Shown in pieces: positions 27,857 to 36,918 of a stretch of DNA of 64,000 nt. The notes beneath the pieces are model-generated. The model was given only the letters and a program-made list of their open reading frames with translations, had not been told where the DNA came from and did no database searches. Source of the stretch: an uncultured Dokdonella sp. (GTDB taxonomy: Bacteria; Pseudomonadota; Gammaproteobacteria; Xanthomonadales; Rhodanobacteraceae); assembly GCA_934526015.1 (NCBI GenBank), contig CAKSZY010000010.1, positions 20,229-84,228 of the forward strand. Direction: 5' to 3'. Position numbers and translations under genes: made by a program. Every line of letters begins with the position of its first letter. The stretch's first letter is position 1.

Positions 27857-30268
27857 ATGATGAGCAGCGCAGACGACAAGCCCGGGAAGATCTTCGACTT
27901 CCAGCAACGCCAGGGCCAGGCCTCCGCCGCGGGCGACCGCCTCGGTGACCTGCTCAAACTGGTGCGCGGCATCGCCCTGAAACGCATCAACGGCCTCGTC
28001 AGCACGCTGTTCGAGAACGTCGACGACGCCCTCTTCCATCTCGCCGAACGCGCCGAGAGCAACGCGGTGCAGGTGCAGTTCTTCGACGGCATGCGCGAGG
28101 TGCGCAAGAAGCGCCAGCTGGTCGAGCGCGTGTTCCAGGAGCACCTCTCGAAGATCTTCAGCGACTTCGCCGAAGGCCGGCTCAAGCCGGTGCGGCCCGA
28201 GGTGTCCGCACAGAGCTCGGCCGGCCTCTCCCTCGTCGACGACGTCGAGCTGGAGGAGTCGCTGGCGATCTCCAGCATGGTGTCGAAGGCCGAGAACCGC
28301 CTCGCGCGTGCGCTCTACCAGGTCAACCAGCGCCTGTCGGTCATCAGCGGCGGCAATCCGGTCGAGGACTCGAGCAATCCGCTCGGTCCGGCGCCGCTCG
28401 GCAACGCGTTCCGCCAGGCGGTCCGCGAGTTCGAGCTCAATGTCCAGGTCAAGCTGATCATCTACAAGCTGTTCGACCGCTTCGTGATGTCCGGCCTCGA
28501 GCCGCTCTACGACGAAGTGAACGCCGAACTGATCAAGGCCGGCGTGCTGCCGCAGATCCGCCATCGCCTGCCGCAGGCCCCGCGCGGCGCCGGCGGCGTT
28601 GCCTCGGCGCCGGTGGATGCAGCCGGAGCGCCCGCTGCGATGACCGGCGATGCGCGCGAGGAGCATCCCGCCTCCGCCCATTACGGCCATGCCTCCTATG
28701 ATCCGGCCGCCGGCGAACTGCAGGCGGAAATCTACAACCAGCTGCGCGGCCTGCTCGCCGCGCGGCGTCCGCAGTCCGACCATCCCGGAGGCGATGCCGG
28801 CGACTACGGCGCACGCGTCGCCGGTCCGCTGGTGCCGAATCTGAGCCCGACCGACCTGCTCAGTGCATTGACGATCCTGCAGAGCCAGACGCTCGCCGCG
28901 CGTTCGCAGGCGAATTCGGTCGCCGATGCCGCCCAGGCCGTCAACCAGATCAAGCTCGAACTGCTCGACCAGGTGCACAAGCTCGGCGGCGACAACCAGG
29001 ACCACAGCGTTTCCACCGCCGACGAGGACACGATCGATCTGGTCGGCATGCTGTTCGAGTACATCCTCGAGGACCGCAACCTGCCGCCGGCGATCCAGGC
29101 GCAGATCGGCCGCCTGCAGATTCCGTATCTGAAGATCGCCATCCTCGACAAGCACCTGTTCGCGCAGAAGTCGCACCCGGCGCGGCGCCTGCTCGACGCC
29201 GTTGCCGAAGCCGGCAAGAGCTGGTCGGAGGAATCGGATCCCGACCGCAAGCTCTACGACCGCATCAAGGCGGTGGTGGAGACCGTGCTCACCGAGTTCG
29301 ACGACGACCTCGCCGTCATCGAACACGAATTCGCCAGCTTCGAGCACTTCATCCACCAGCACCGCAAGCGCGCCGACCTCGCCGAGCAGCGCGCGGCGGA
29401 AGTCACGCGCGGGCGCGAGAAGCTGCATACCGCACGACGCAACGCGGCGCGCGAGATCCTTGCGCGGATCGGCGACCGCGAACTTCCGGCGGTGGTCCAC
29501 GACGTCCTGTCGCGGCCGTGGGCGAACTACCTCGTCCTCACCGAGTTGCGCCACGGCACGACTTCGGAGGAATGGAAGAACGCCCTGCGCTTTGCCGACG
29601 AATTCGTCTGGAGTGCCTTGCCCAAACAGAGCGATGCGGAAAAGGCACGCCTGCGCACGCTGCTGCCGCACATCGAGAAGGCCCTTCGCCACGGCCTCGG
29701 CACGGTCGCCTACCACGAAGGGGACGTGCGCCTGCTGATGCAGGATCTCTCGCGCTTCTACCAGCGCGTCATCAACGGCGAGACGCTCGAACTGACGACC
29801 GCCGAACAGGTCATCAACGAGCATGCCGCCGAGGCGGAAACGGCCGCGGCCGGCGCGGACCCGGGCGGGGTCGCGGCACCGAAGCAGAGTCCGGTCGAGG
29901 AGATCGTGCTGAGTTCCGGCTCGCTCGAACCCGAAGCCGGCGAACCCGAGGAGAACGACGAGTTCGTCGAGGCGGCCCGGCAACTGAAGGTCGGCACGTG
30001 GGTCGAGTTCATCGACGAATCCGGCAACCATGAACGCGCCAAGCTGTCGTGGATCAGTCCGATCAGTTCGAAATACCTGTTCGTCAACCGGCGTGGCCTC
30101 AAGGTCTGCGACAAGAGCGTGGCCGCACTGGCGGTCGAACTGCGCCGCGGAACCGCACTCGTGCTCGAGGAAGTCCCCCTGTTCGACCGTGCGCTCGATG
30201 CGATCGTCGAGCGCCTGCGCCAGACCCAGCCGGCAGCGGCCGAAACTCCCGCGGGCCAGGGCAGCTGA
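27857..30268 (+). CDS. DUF1631 family protein
   Basis: 803 residues from [15 protein letters not shown] (start 27857; ATG 27860 is equally possible). No enzyme motif is seen. Conserved-looking helical blocks are [30 protein letters not shown], a central [16 protein letters not shown] region, and a C-terminal beta-rich domain (about 690-770, [25 protein letters not shown]) resembling PilZ-like folds. A low-complexity Ala/Gly/Pro linker lies at about 245-330. Members are sometimes mislabelled thymidine phosphorylase. The PilZ-like tail would allow a c-di-GMP link, but the RxxxR motif is not evident. Confidence 0.85.
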   Translation: MMSSADDKPGKIFDFQQRQGQASAAGDRLGDLLKLVRGIALKRINGLVSTLFENVDDALFHLAERAESNAVQVQFFDGMREVRKKRQLVERVFQEHLSKIFSDFAEGRLKPVRPEVSAQSSAGLSLVDDVELEESLAISSMVSKAENRLARALYQVNQRLSVISGGNPVEDSSNPLGPAPLGNAFRQAVREFELNVQVKLIIYKLFDRFVMSGLEPLYDEVNAELIKAGVLPQIRHRLPQAPRGAGGVASAPVDAAGAPAAMTGDAREEHPASAHYGHASYDPAAGELQAEIYNQLRGLLAARRPQSDHPGGDAGDYGARVAGPLVPNLSPTDLLSALTILQSQTLAARSQANSVADAAQAVNQIKLELLDQVHKLGGDNQDHSVSTADEDTIDLVGMLFEYILEDRNLPPAIQAQIGRLQIPYLKIAILDKHLFAQKSHPARRLLDAVAEAGKSWSEESDPDRKLYDRIKAVVETVLTEFDDDLAVIEHEFASFEHFIHQHRKRADLAEQRAAEVTRGREKLHTARRNAAREILARIGDRELPAVVHDVLSRPWANYLVLTELRHGTTSEEWKNALRFADEFVWSALPKQSDAEKARLRTLLPHIEKALRHGLGTVAYHEGDVRLLMQDLSRFYQRVINGETLELTTAEQVINEHAAEAETAAAGADPGGVAAPKQSPVEEIVLSSGSLEPEAGEPEENDEFVEAARQLKVGTWVEFIDESGNHERAKLSWISPISSKYLFVNRRGLKVCDKSVAALAVELRRGTALVLEEVPLFDRALDAIVERLRQTQPAAAETPAGQGS

Positions 30269-30341
30269 TTCCGCAGCGCTTTCCCTGTGCAGCCGGATAC
30301 CCTAGTCTGCCTGCCCCTTCCGTTGCGGTGACCGTGCCGGC

Positions 30342-31187
30342 ATGAATGCCGTTCCTTCCTCCATCGTGCTCGCCGACGTCGAGCGCGCCCTTGCCGAAGA
30401 CATCGGAACCGGCGACGTCACCGCCGACCTGCTGCCTGCGCTGATGCCGGCGCGCGCCCGGGTGATCACCCGCGAGGCTGCCGTGCTCTGCGGCCAGGCG
30501 TGGTTCGAGGCCTGTTTCCGCCAACTCGATGCCGACATGCAGTTCGAGTGGGCGGCCGAGGAAGGCGCACGCGTCGCCCCCGGCCAGTTGCTCTGCCGGA
30601 TGCAGGGACGCGCCCGAGCGCTGGTGACGGCGGAACGCAGCGCGCTCAATTTCCTGCAGACGCTGTCGGCGACCGCGACCACCACCGCCGCCCATGTCGA
30701 CGCCGTGCGCGGCACGCGAACGCGCATCCTCGACACGCGCAAGACCCTGCCCGGCCTGCGTCAGGCACAGAAGTACGCGGTCAGGACCGGCGGCGGCGTC
30801 AACCATCGCGTCGGCCTTTTCGATGCCGTGTTGATCAAGGAGAACCACATCGCCACCGCCGGCTCGATCAGCGCGGCGGTGCAGCGCGCACGCACGCTGC
30901 ACCCGGCGATCATGGTCGAAGTCGAGGTGGAGAATTTCGGCGAACTGCGCGAGGCACTCGCCGCCGGCGTCGATCGGATCATGCTCGACGAGTTCGAGTT
31001 GCACGAGCTCGTGCGCGCGGTCGCCGAGGTCGACGGCCGCGTGCCGCTCGAGGTGTCCGGCGGGGTCGGCCTCGAGCGCGTGCGGGCCATCGCCGAAACC
31101 GGCGTGGACTTCATTTCGGTCGGCGCCCTGACCAAGCACGTCAGGGCGATCGACCTTTCGATGCGCGTCGAACTCGGCGCGCGCTGA
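30342..31187 (+). CDS. nadC: nicotinate-nucleotide pyrophosphorylase (carboxylating)
   Basis: 281 residues. Quinolinate phosphoribosyltransferase of de novo NAD synthesis. Motifs: AEDIGTGDVTADLL near the start, ERSALNFLQTLSATAT, TRKTLPGLRQAQKYAVRTGGG (substrate-binding Arg/Lys), KENHI, and the phosphate-site VSGGVGLERVRAIAETGVDFISVGALTK. Full length. nadA and nadB are not in the window. It is convergent with the FHA gene (18-bp gap). Confidence 0.95.
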   Translation: MNAVPSSIVLADVERALAEDIGTGDVTADLLPALMPARARVITREAAVLCGQAWFEACFRQLDADMQFEWAAEEGARVAPGQLLCRMQGRARALVTAERSALNFLQTLSATATTTAAHVDAVRGTRTRILDTRKTLPGLRQAQKYAVRTGGGVNHRVGLFDAVLIKENHIATAGSISAAVQRARTLHPAIMVEVEVENFGELREALAAGVDRIMLDEFELHELVRAVAEVDGRVPLEVSGGVGLERVRAIAETGVDFISVGALTKHVRAIDLSMRVELGAR

Positions 31188-31205
31188 CCGGCTGCCGGCG
31201 CGTCT

Positions 31206-32015
31206 TCAGACCTTGCCGAGATGGCGCAACACGCCGAATGCCACGGCGGCCAGCACCACGATCGCAGCGATGACGATACCGGCCACCAGCGGGGCCTTGC
31301 TGTCGGCGGATGGAGCGCTGCCGGTTTCCGCGGCGGCCGGCCGCGCCGACGCCGGTGGCTGCGCGCCAGGTGCAAGCAGCAGGAAACGGATCGTGTCGAG
31401 CCTCAATTCCTCGCCGGGACGCAGCATGCCGGTGTGGATGCGCTTGTCGTTGATCCAGGTGCCGTTGGCCGAGCCGAGATCCTCGACCATGACCCCTTCC
31501 GGGGTCACCTGCAGGCGCGCATGGTGGCGCGAGATCTCCTCGGCGGGAATCGGGATGTCGCAATCGCTCTGGCGACCGATGGTCATCGATCCGCTGAGGG
31601 CGAAGTTGCGTCCGAAGGTGGCGCCGGAGACGCCGCGCAGCATGAACTTCGGCAGCGCCATGCGCACGCGGGTGCGGCCATCCTCCTCGCCGAGCGCCGC
31701 GGGCGGCGGCGGCGCAGGCACGCTGGCGGCCCGTTCCTGGGCGACCACGCGACAACCGATGCGACCGAACAGCAGCAGGTCACCGGGCTTGAGGACTTCG
31801 TCGCGGGATATCTGGCGGCCGTTGAGCACGGTGGCAACGGCGGAATCGCGCGCGCGCACGGTGGCATGACCACCGCTCACCTCGATTTCGCAGTGGTCCA
31901 CGCCGACACCAGGCGCGACCAGCACGATCTGGCAATCGCTGCCGGAACCGACCCGGGTGATGCCGTCGGCGAGGCCGACCTCCGCATGCTCACCGTTCGG
32001 GAAAATGAGCTTCAT
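31206..32015 (-). CDS. FHA domain protein with C-terminal membrane anchor
   Basis: 269 residues. A first, degenerate FHA-like segment lies at about 1-85 (GITRVGSGSDCQIVL, no SxxH). A canonical FHA domain at about 105-195 has IGRQSDCDIPIPAEEISRHH and GSANGTWIND, the phosphothreonine-binding residues. A single hydrophobic helix near 242-263 ends the protein, giving a tail-anchored cytoplasmic reader. It starts 28 bp after the kinase stop, and the pair is probably one operon in which the kinase phosphorylates or signals through this protein. It resembles kinase/Fha pairs of type VI secretion loci, but no such genes are here. Confidence 0.85.
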   Translation of the reverse strand: MKLIFPNGEHAEVGLADGITRVGSGSDCQIVLVAPGVGVDHCEIEVSGGHATVRARDSAVATVLNGRQISRDEVLKPGDLLLFGRIGCRVVAQERAASVPAPPPPAALGEEDGRTRVRMALPKFMLRGVSGATFGRNFALSGSMTIGRQSDCDIPIPAEEISRHHARLQVTPEGVMVEDLGSANGTWINDKRIHTGMLRPGEELRLDTIRFLLLAPGAQPPASARPAAAETGSAPSADSKAPLVAGIVIAAIVVLAAVAFGVLRHLGKV

Positions 32016-32043
32016 TTCGACTCCCCCATGCAATTCCCCCTGC

Positions 32044-34494
32044 TCATCTGCCGAGTTCCCGCACAACGCGGAAACCCAGGCTGTTGGTCGCCACATCTTC
32101 GGCGTAGCTGTCCGCCTTGATCACGCTTTCCTTGTCCGCCGGCGAAAACCAGCCGCGCCCGCGGATGCCGTGTTCGCGACAACCGGCCGCCAATCGGGCC
32201 GATGCTCCGCACGAACCGACCCATTCACGCACGTTGCCGTCGAGGTCGAACACGCCGGCCACGGCGGCGAAGCGTCCGGTCGGCGCCGTGGTTGCATGGG
32301 CATCGTCGCATTCCGAACCCGTGCGCGCGTCGTAGGCGCGGTTGAAGGATGCGTCGGCGAGGTTCGCCTTCGTGCAGTCGGCGGGCGGCGCCCGGCGTGC
32401 AAGCGATTCCCACTCGTCCGGCGTCGGCAGGCGATAGCGATGTCCGGTTTCGCGGCTCAGCCAGTCGGCGTAGGCCTGCGCCTGCGCGAAACTCACGCAG
32501 ACGACCGGGTGCGATTCGTCCTGGTCGATGTCGGGGGCCTGCCAGCTGCGCTTGCGCGACGAACGGAACACCGATTCGCGATCGCGGCACGCCGGCAGCT
32601 TGCCGGCGAACTGGCGCTCACCGGCCGCGCGCCAGAAGCGGGTGAACTCGGCACGCGTCGTCTCGCGGCGCGCAAAGGCCAGGTCCGCGGACGTCACCAC
32701 GAGTTCCGGTCCGTTCGCACTGCCGGTCTTGTCGCGGAACGCATAACCCGGCTCGCCGATGCGATCGACGCCGCGCAAGGCTTCGCGCGCACGCGTGTTG
32801 CCGTCGTCGATGACCAGCAGCTTCTCGTAGGCCGCGCGCGCGGCCGGCTTGTCCCAGTTGCCGGCGGCGGCCTCCGCTTCGCGCGCCAGCGCCTCGACCT
32901 CCACCCGGCGCCGCTCGCGTGCCTGCGTGACCGTCTCGGCACCTTCCGGGATCGACCCGGCGACTTCGATGGCCTTGCCGATGAAGCTGGCGAAATCGGC
33001 GGCGTTGCCGGCGCTCCACGCCTTGTCGGCCAGTTCGAGGTACGCGCCCGCCGTATCGATCACGCCCTGTTTCGCCGGCCGGGATCTGGCGTCGACGCGC
33101 AGGGCCGCGCTGAAGCGTTCGAAGGCGTTGTTGCGCGGCGGGCTGGTCAGCCGCTGTGCGGCGAGATCGGCGCGGCCGAGGCGGACGAACTCGACCACCG
33201 GATCGACGACCGTCGGGATGCTGGCGAGGTCGAATTCCTCGTCGGGGAAGCCGGTTCCCGGAGCGTCCGGATCGGCGCCGTCCGCGCCCGCAACCGGCGA
33301 GTCTGCCGGGTCCTGCGTTGCCCCGGGCGACAACGGCGGGGTGACCGCGCTGCGCGGTGGCGACGTCGAAGGGCCGGCCGGTGCGGGCGAAGTCGCCGCC
33401 GGCGTGGCTGGCGTCACCGCCACCGCGGGTACCGCCCGCTCGACCGTGCGCGCCGCCATGAAGGCGTAGAGGACGAGCCCGACCAGCACGAGTCCGGCCG
33501 CGGCGATCGCCCACGGCAACCAGCGCCGCAGGGCGGCCGGCGCGGGCGTGGCATCGCTTGCCGGCACCGGCTCGAGCGCAGGCATCCCGCCATTGGCGCG
33601 CGGCGCCGGTTCGGCCGGACGCGCCGCGGCCGCCGCCAGCAGCGCATCGCGCTTGATGATGCGCGTCGGCGCTTCGGCATCGCTGCCCGCCGTCTTCGGC
33701 ACCAGGGCATTGAGTGCCTCGATGAACTCGTCGGCGTTCTGGTAGCGCGCCGCCGGATCCTTTGCCAGCGCCTTGTCGATGAGCGCCTGCCAGTGCGCCT
33801 GCGCGGCCGGCAGGCGCGGAATCGGCTCGAACACGTGCGCATAGGAGACGGCGAATCCGTCTGCACCTTCGTACGGCGGGCGGCCGGTCAGGCCGAACCA
33901 GGCGAGCACGCCGAGACCGTACAGGTCGGAACGCGCATCGACGTCGCCGCCGCGCGCCTGCTCCGGACTCATGTAATGGCTGGTGCCGACCGAAATTCCG
34001 GCACTGGTGATGCGCGCCGCCTGGCTGACCGCGCGCGCGATGCCGAAATCGGTCAGGATCGGCGTGTCGTTGACGTCGAACAGGATGTTGCCGGGGGCGA
34101 CGTCACGATGCACGTAGCCGCGCTGATGCGCATAGCCGAGCGCGCTGGCGACGCCCTCGAGCACGCGGACCAGGTCTTTCTCGCCGATGCCGCCGAGCAC
34201 GCGCTGGGAGAAATCGCCGCCCGACAGGTATTGCATCGAAAAGTAGTTGAGCTGCCCCTGGGTGACGCCGACGTCGTACACCTGCACGATGTTCGGATGG
34301 GCAAGCGAGGCGAGCATGCGCGCTTCCTGCAGGAAGCGCTTGGAAAACGCCGGGTCCGCAGCGAGCGCGGGGGCCATGACCTTGAGCGCGACATCGCGTT
34401 CGAGCGAGGTCTGCAGCGCGAGGTAGACGCTGGCCATGCCGCCCGAACCGATCTCGCGCCGGATCAGATATCCCGGGACCTCGATAGCCGTCAC
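32044..34494 (-). CDS. transmembrane Ser/Thr protein kinase with C-terminal FGE-sulfatase-like domain
   Basis: 816 residues from GTG 34494 (GGGGAG five bases upstream). Kinase domain 1-265: glycine loop GSGGMASVY (16-24), Lys38, Glu57, HRDVAPGN (Asp131, Asn136) and DFG (149-151). The usual catalytic-loop lysine is Ala133. A Pro/Ala linker and one membrane helix (about 327-348) follow. A helical region with repeated Glu/Arg lies in the middle, and the last about 200 residues form a formylglycine-generating-enzyme-like domain (RLPTPDEWESLARRA, DLDGNVREWVGSC, NSLGFRVVREL). The C-terminal Cys pair that FGE uses for copper is absent. Topology puts this domain in the periplasm. Paired with the FHA gene. 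Confidence 0.88.
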   Translation of the reverse strand: MTAIEVPGYLIRREIGSGGMASVYLALQTSLERDVALKVMAPALAADPAFSKRFLQEARMLASLAHPNIVQVYDVGVTQGQLNYFSMQYLSGGDFSQRVLGGIGEKDLVRVLEGVASALGYAHQRGYVHRDVAPGNILFDVNDTPILTDFGIARAVSQAARITSAGISVGTSHYMSPEQARGGDVDARSDLYGLGVLAWFGLTGRPPYEGADGFAVSYAHVFEPIPRLPAAQAHWQALIDKALAKDPAARYQNADEFIEALNALVPKTAGSDAEAPTRIIKRDALLAAAAARPAEPAPRANGGMPALEPVPASDATPAPAALRRWLPWAIAAAGLVLVGLVLYAFMAARTVERAVPAVAVTPATPAATSPAPAGPSTSPPRSAVTPPLSPGATQDPADSPVAGADGADPDAPGTGFPDEEFDLASIPTVVDPVVEFVRLGRADLAAQRLTSPPRNNAFERFSAALRVDARSRPAKQGVIDTAGAYLELADKAWSAGNAADFASFIGKAIEVAGSIPEGAETVTQARERRRVEVEALAREAEAAAGNWDKPAARAAYEKLLVIDDGNTRAREALRGVDRIGEPGYAFRDKTGSANGPELVVTSADLAFARRETTRAEFTRFWRAAGERQFAGKLPACRDRESVFRSSRKRSWQAPDIDQDESHPVVCVSFAQAQAYADWLSRETGHRYRLPTPDEWESLARRAPPADCTKANLADASFNRAYDARTGSECDDAHATTAPTGRFAAVAGVFDLDGNVREWVGSCGASARLAAGCREHGIRGRGWFSPADKESVIKADSYAEDVATNSLGFRVVRELGR

Positions 34495-34520
34495 TGCCGC
34501 TCCCCCATGGAATCCCGCCG

Positions 34521-34526
34521 ATTGTA
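34521..34526 (-). promoter_or_regulatory. candidate -10 box for the kinase gene
   Basis: Minus-strand TACAAT located 27 bases before the GTG start. As with rfbA and purE, no convincing -35 hexamer accompanies it. Confidence 0.4.
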
Positions 34527-34616
34527 GCGAATCGCGGTCGCCACGCCGCACACGCGCGAACGGTACTTCAGCGGGGCAGCCTTGTCTGTCGATGGCGGCA
34601 CCACCACACTTGCCGG

Positions 34617-34955
34617 ATGACCGGCACCCTGGCTCTCATCCTCTTCGGCGGCGTGGCCGTGGCCACATGGCTCGACGCCCAGTCCACCCGCGAACAGGCG
34701 ATCGTGCACTGTCGTCGCCTGTGCCACGAGGCCGGCCTGCAGTTGCTCGACCATACCGTCTCGCTGCAGCGCATTTCGTTGCAGCGCTCCCACGGCCGGC
34801 TCGGCCTGCTGCGGCGCTACGGCTTCGAGGTCAGCCTCGACGGCACCGACCGGCATGCCTGCACGATCTCGCTGCTCGGCAGGTCCCTGCTCGCCTGCAC
34901 GATCCCGCACGCGGCGACCGCGGCGGGGAATCCGCTGGCGGAACCGCCTACTTGA
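34617..34955 (+). CDS. DUF3301 family protein
   Basis: 112 residues. An N-terminal hydrophobic helix (LALILFGGVAVATWLDA) precedes the conserved segment ARE-type REQAIVHCRRLCHEAGLQLLDHTVSLQ and the YGFEVSLDG strand, matching the DUF3301 pattern of gammaproteobacteria. Likely a small inner-membrane protein of unknown function. Its 3' end overlaps the 3' end of sspB on the other strand by 8 bp. Confidence 0.8.
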   Translation: MTGTLALILFGGVAVATWLDAQSTREQAIVHCRRLCHEAGLQLLDHTVSLQRISLQRSHGRLGLLRRYGFEVSLDGTDRHACTISLLGRSLLACTIPHAATAAGNPLAEPPT

Positions 34956-35346
34956 CCACCGTCAGTCGTGGCCGGCCGAGCGGAGCTTCTTCGGGAACCG
35001 GCGGCGGTTCAGGCTCGGGCGCACTCTCGGCGGGGAACATCATGCCCTGCCCGTTTTCCTGGGCGTAGATCGCGAGGACCGCGTGCACCGGCACCTCGAT
35101 GCCGTGGCTGATGCCGCCGAATCGCGCGAGGAAGGAGATGCGTTCGTTGCCGATCTCGAGGCGGGCCACCGCGCGCGGCGCGATGCTCAGCACGATGCGT
35201 CCGTCCTTGACCGCCGCGGGCGGCACCACCACGGAGGGGATGCCGGCATCGACCAGCACGTAGGGCGTCATGCCGTTGTCGTTGATCCAGTCGAACATCG
35301 CCCGCAGCAGATAGGGGCGGTTCGAACTCATGGCCGGGGTGGACAC
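34948..35346 (-). CDS. sspB: ClpXP protease specificity-enhancing factor
   Basis: 132 residues. SspB tethers ssrA-tagged and other substrates to ClpXP. The substrate-binding domain (RPYLLRAMFDWINDNGMTPYVLVDA, IVLSIAPRAVARLEI, FLARFGGISHGIEVPVHAVLAIYAQENG) is followed by a Pro/Glu-rich linker and the ClpX-binding tail GRPRLTVVK. The start is GTG 35346, with GAGG nine bases upstream; ATG 35331 has no such site. It lies 11 bp after sspA. Confidence 0.93.
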   Translation of the reverse strand: MSTPAMSSNRPYLLRAMFDWINDNGMTPYVLVDAGIPSVVVPPAAVKDGRIVLSIAPRAVARLEIGNERISFLARFGGISHGIEVPVHAVLAIYAQENGQGMMFPAESAPEPEPPPVPEEAPLGRPRLTVVK

Positions 35347-35357
35347 CGCATCGATCC

Positions 35358-35981
35358 TCAGTGGCGCAAGGCGCGCTCTTCGGCGGTGAGACTACGCGTG
35401 AACCCCTGGCTGCGGAAGATGCGCTCGCCGTAGTCGATGATCGGCTGCGCCTCGCGAGGCAGCTGGAGGCCGAGTGCCTCGAAGCGCCAGATCAGCGGCG
35501 CAAGCGCGCAATCGGCCAGGCTCATTTCCGGACTGAGGAAAAACTTGGAGGCACGGAAGGCCGGCGCATTGCGCACGAGCTCGTCGCGCAGTGCCTTGCG
35601 GGCGGTATCCGCATTGCGCCCGCCCGCCTCGATCTGGTCGACCAGGGTGAGCCAGTCGTTCTCGAGGCGCACGACGGCCAGGCGCAGGCGCGCCCGCGAA
35701 AGCGGGTCGACCGGCATCAGCGGCGGATGCGGGTAACGCTCGTCGAGGTATTCGCAGATGACGTTGGTGTCGTAGAGGACGAGGTCGCGGTCGACCAGCG
35801 TCGGCACGGAATTGTAGGGATTGAGCTCGATCAGGTCGGCCGGCGGACGGTCGAGGTCGACCGTCACGTGGTCGTAACTCACGCCCTTGGCCGCGAGCAC
35901 GAGCCGCACGCGATGGCAGTGCAGGCAGTCCGGCGCGGAAAACAAGGTCAGGACTGCGCGCGAACGCTGACTCAAGGCCAT
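35358..35981 (-). CDS. sspA: stringent starvation protein A, glutathione S-transferase fold
   Basis: 207 residues: thioredoxin-like N-terminal domain (LTLFSAPDCLHCHRVRLVL, NPYNSVPTLVDRDLVLYDTNVICEYLDERYP) and an all-helical C-terminal domain. SspA binds RNA polymerase and affects stationary-phase and stress transcription. The ADC-type Cys-x-x-Cys (CLHC) in the first loop is unlike E. coli SspA. It lies between petC and sspB, the common gammaproteobacterial order. Confidence 0.92.
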   Translation of the reverse strand: MALSQRSRAVLTLFSAPDCLHCHRVRLVLAAKGVSYDHVTVDLDRPPADLIELNPYNSVPTLVDRDLVLYDTNVICEYLDERYPHPPLMPVDPLSRARLRLAVVRLENDWLTLVDQIEAGGRNADTARKALRDELVRNAPAFRASKFFLSPEMSLADCALAPLIWRFEALGLQLPREAQPIIDYGERIFRSQGFTRSLTAEERALRH

Positions 35982-36156
35982 GTCGGAACCCCTCCCCCTG
36001 CGGGTCTACGCCCGGCTGGTCACGTAAACCGGGTGCTCCCGGCTCCTCCCTACTGCTGCGTGACACTTTACTACGCAGGACGGGAGGCGCATAGGCACGC
36101 CTTTGCGCGCACCGGAAAGCCGCGCAAAGCGCCCGGCTTCCAGCGCCAACCCATTG

Positions 36157-36918
36157 TCAGTGAACGTCTTTCCAGTATTCCTGCTTGAGCAGCCAGGCGA
36201 GCAGGGTGAACACGCCGAGGAACAGCAGCACCCACACGCCGACGCTCTTGCGGACCAGTCCGGCCGGTTCCGCCGTGTACTGCAGGAAATTGGCGATGTC
36301 GCGGGCCGCGGCGTCGAATTCGCGTGCCCCGAGGCTGCCGGCCTGGTGCAGTTCGAACTTCTCGAAGACCGGGTCGCCGCCGCCCTCGCCTGGCTTGAAC
36401 ACCGCCGTCTGCAGGCCCTGCAGCTCCCACAGGGCATTCGGCATCGACGCATTCGGGAAGGCCGTGTTGTTCCAGCCGAGCGGCCGCGTCGGATCGAGGT
36501 AGAACGACTTGAGGTAGGTGTAGATGTAATCGACACCCTTGGCCCGGGCCATCAGCGAGAGGTCAGGCGGCTGCGCGCCGAACCAGCGCTTGGCATCCTC
36601 GATATCCATCGACGGAGGCACCTGCTCGCCGAACTTGGCGCCGGTGAAGTTCAGGTTGTCCATGACCTGCTGCTCGCTCAGGCCGAGATCGCTGGCAATG
36701 CGCGAATAGCGCATGAGCTGGAGCGAGTGGCAGCCCGCGCAGTAGTTGAAGAACAACCGGGCACCGTTCTGCAGCGAGGCCTGGTCGGAAAGGCTGGCGT
36801 TGGATGCCTGCAGGGTGCCGCCGGACGCGGCCACGGCGAAGCCCGAAACCGCCATCGCCAGCGCGACGATCAGGCCAAGGAAGGAATAGCGCATCGACGA
36901 CATGCTCTTCTCAGTCAT
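36157..36918 (-). CDS. petC: cytochrome bc1 complex, cytochrome c1
   Basis: 253 residues. Signal/anchor at the N-terminus, haem motif CAGCH, the MPNALWELQG region with the likely Met ligand, and a C-terminal membrane helix (VGVWVLLFLGVFTLLAWLL). It passes electrons from the Rieske protein to soluble or membrane cytochrome c. The start at 36918 overlaps petB by 8 bp; an internal ATG at 36903 is an alternative. Last of petABC. Confidence 0.94.
   Translation of the reverse strand: MTEKSMSSMRYSFLGLIVALAMAVSGFAVAASGGTLQASNASLSDQASLQNGARLFFNYCAGCHSLQLMRYSRIASDLGLSEQQVMDNLNFTGAKFGEQVPPSMDIEDAKRWFGAQPPDLSLMARAKGVDYIYTYLKSFYLDPTRPLGWNNTAFPNASMPNALWELQGLQTAVFKPGEGGGDPVFEKFELHQAGSLGAREFDAAARDIANFLQYTAEPAGLVRKSVGVWVLLFLGVFTLLAWLLKQEYWKDVH

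Noticed and set aside
26873..30031. 1052-residue minus-strand frame extending from purE across the DUF1631 gene
   Set aside because: Only the purE part is real; the rest is antisense to DUF1631.
32015..32044. type VI secretion locus suggested by kinase and FHA genes
   Set aside because: No other type VI gene is present; both sides are nadC and sspAB housekeeping regions.
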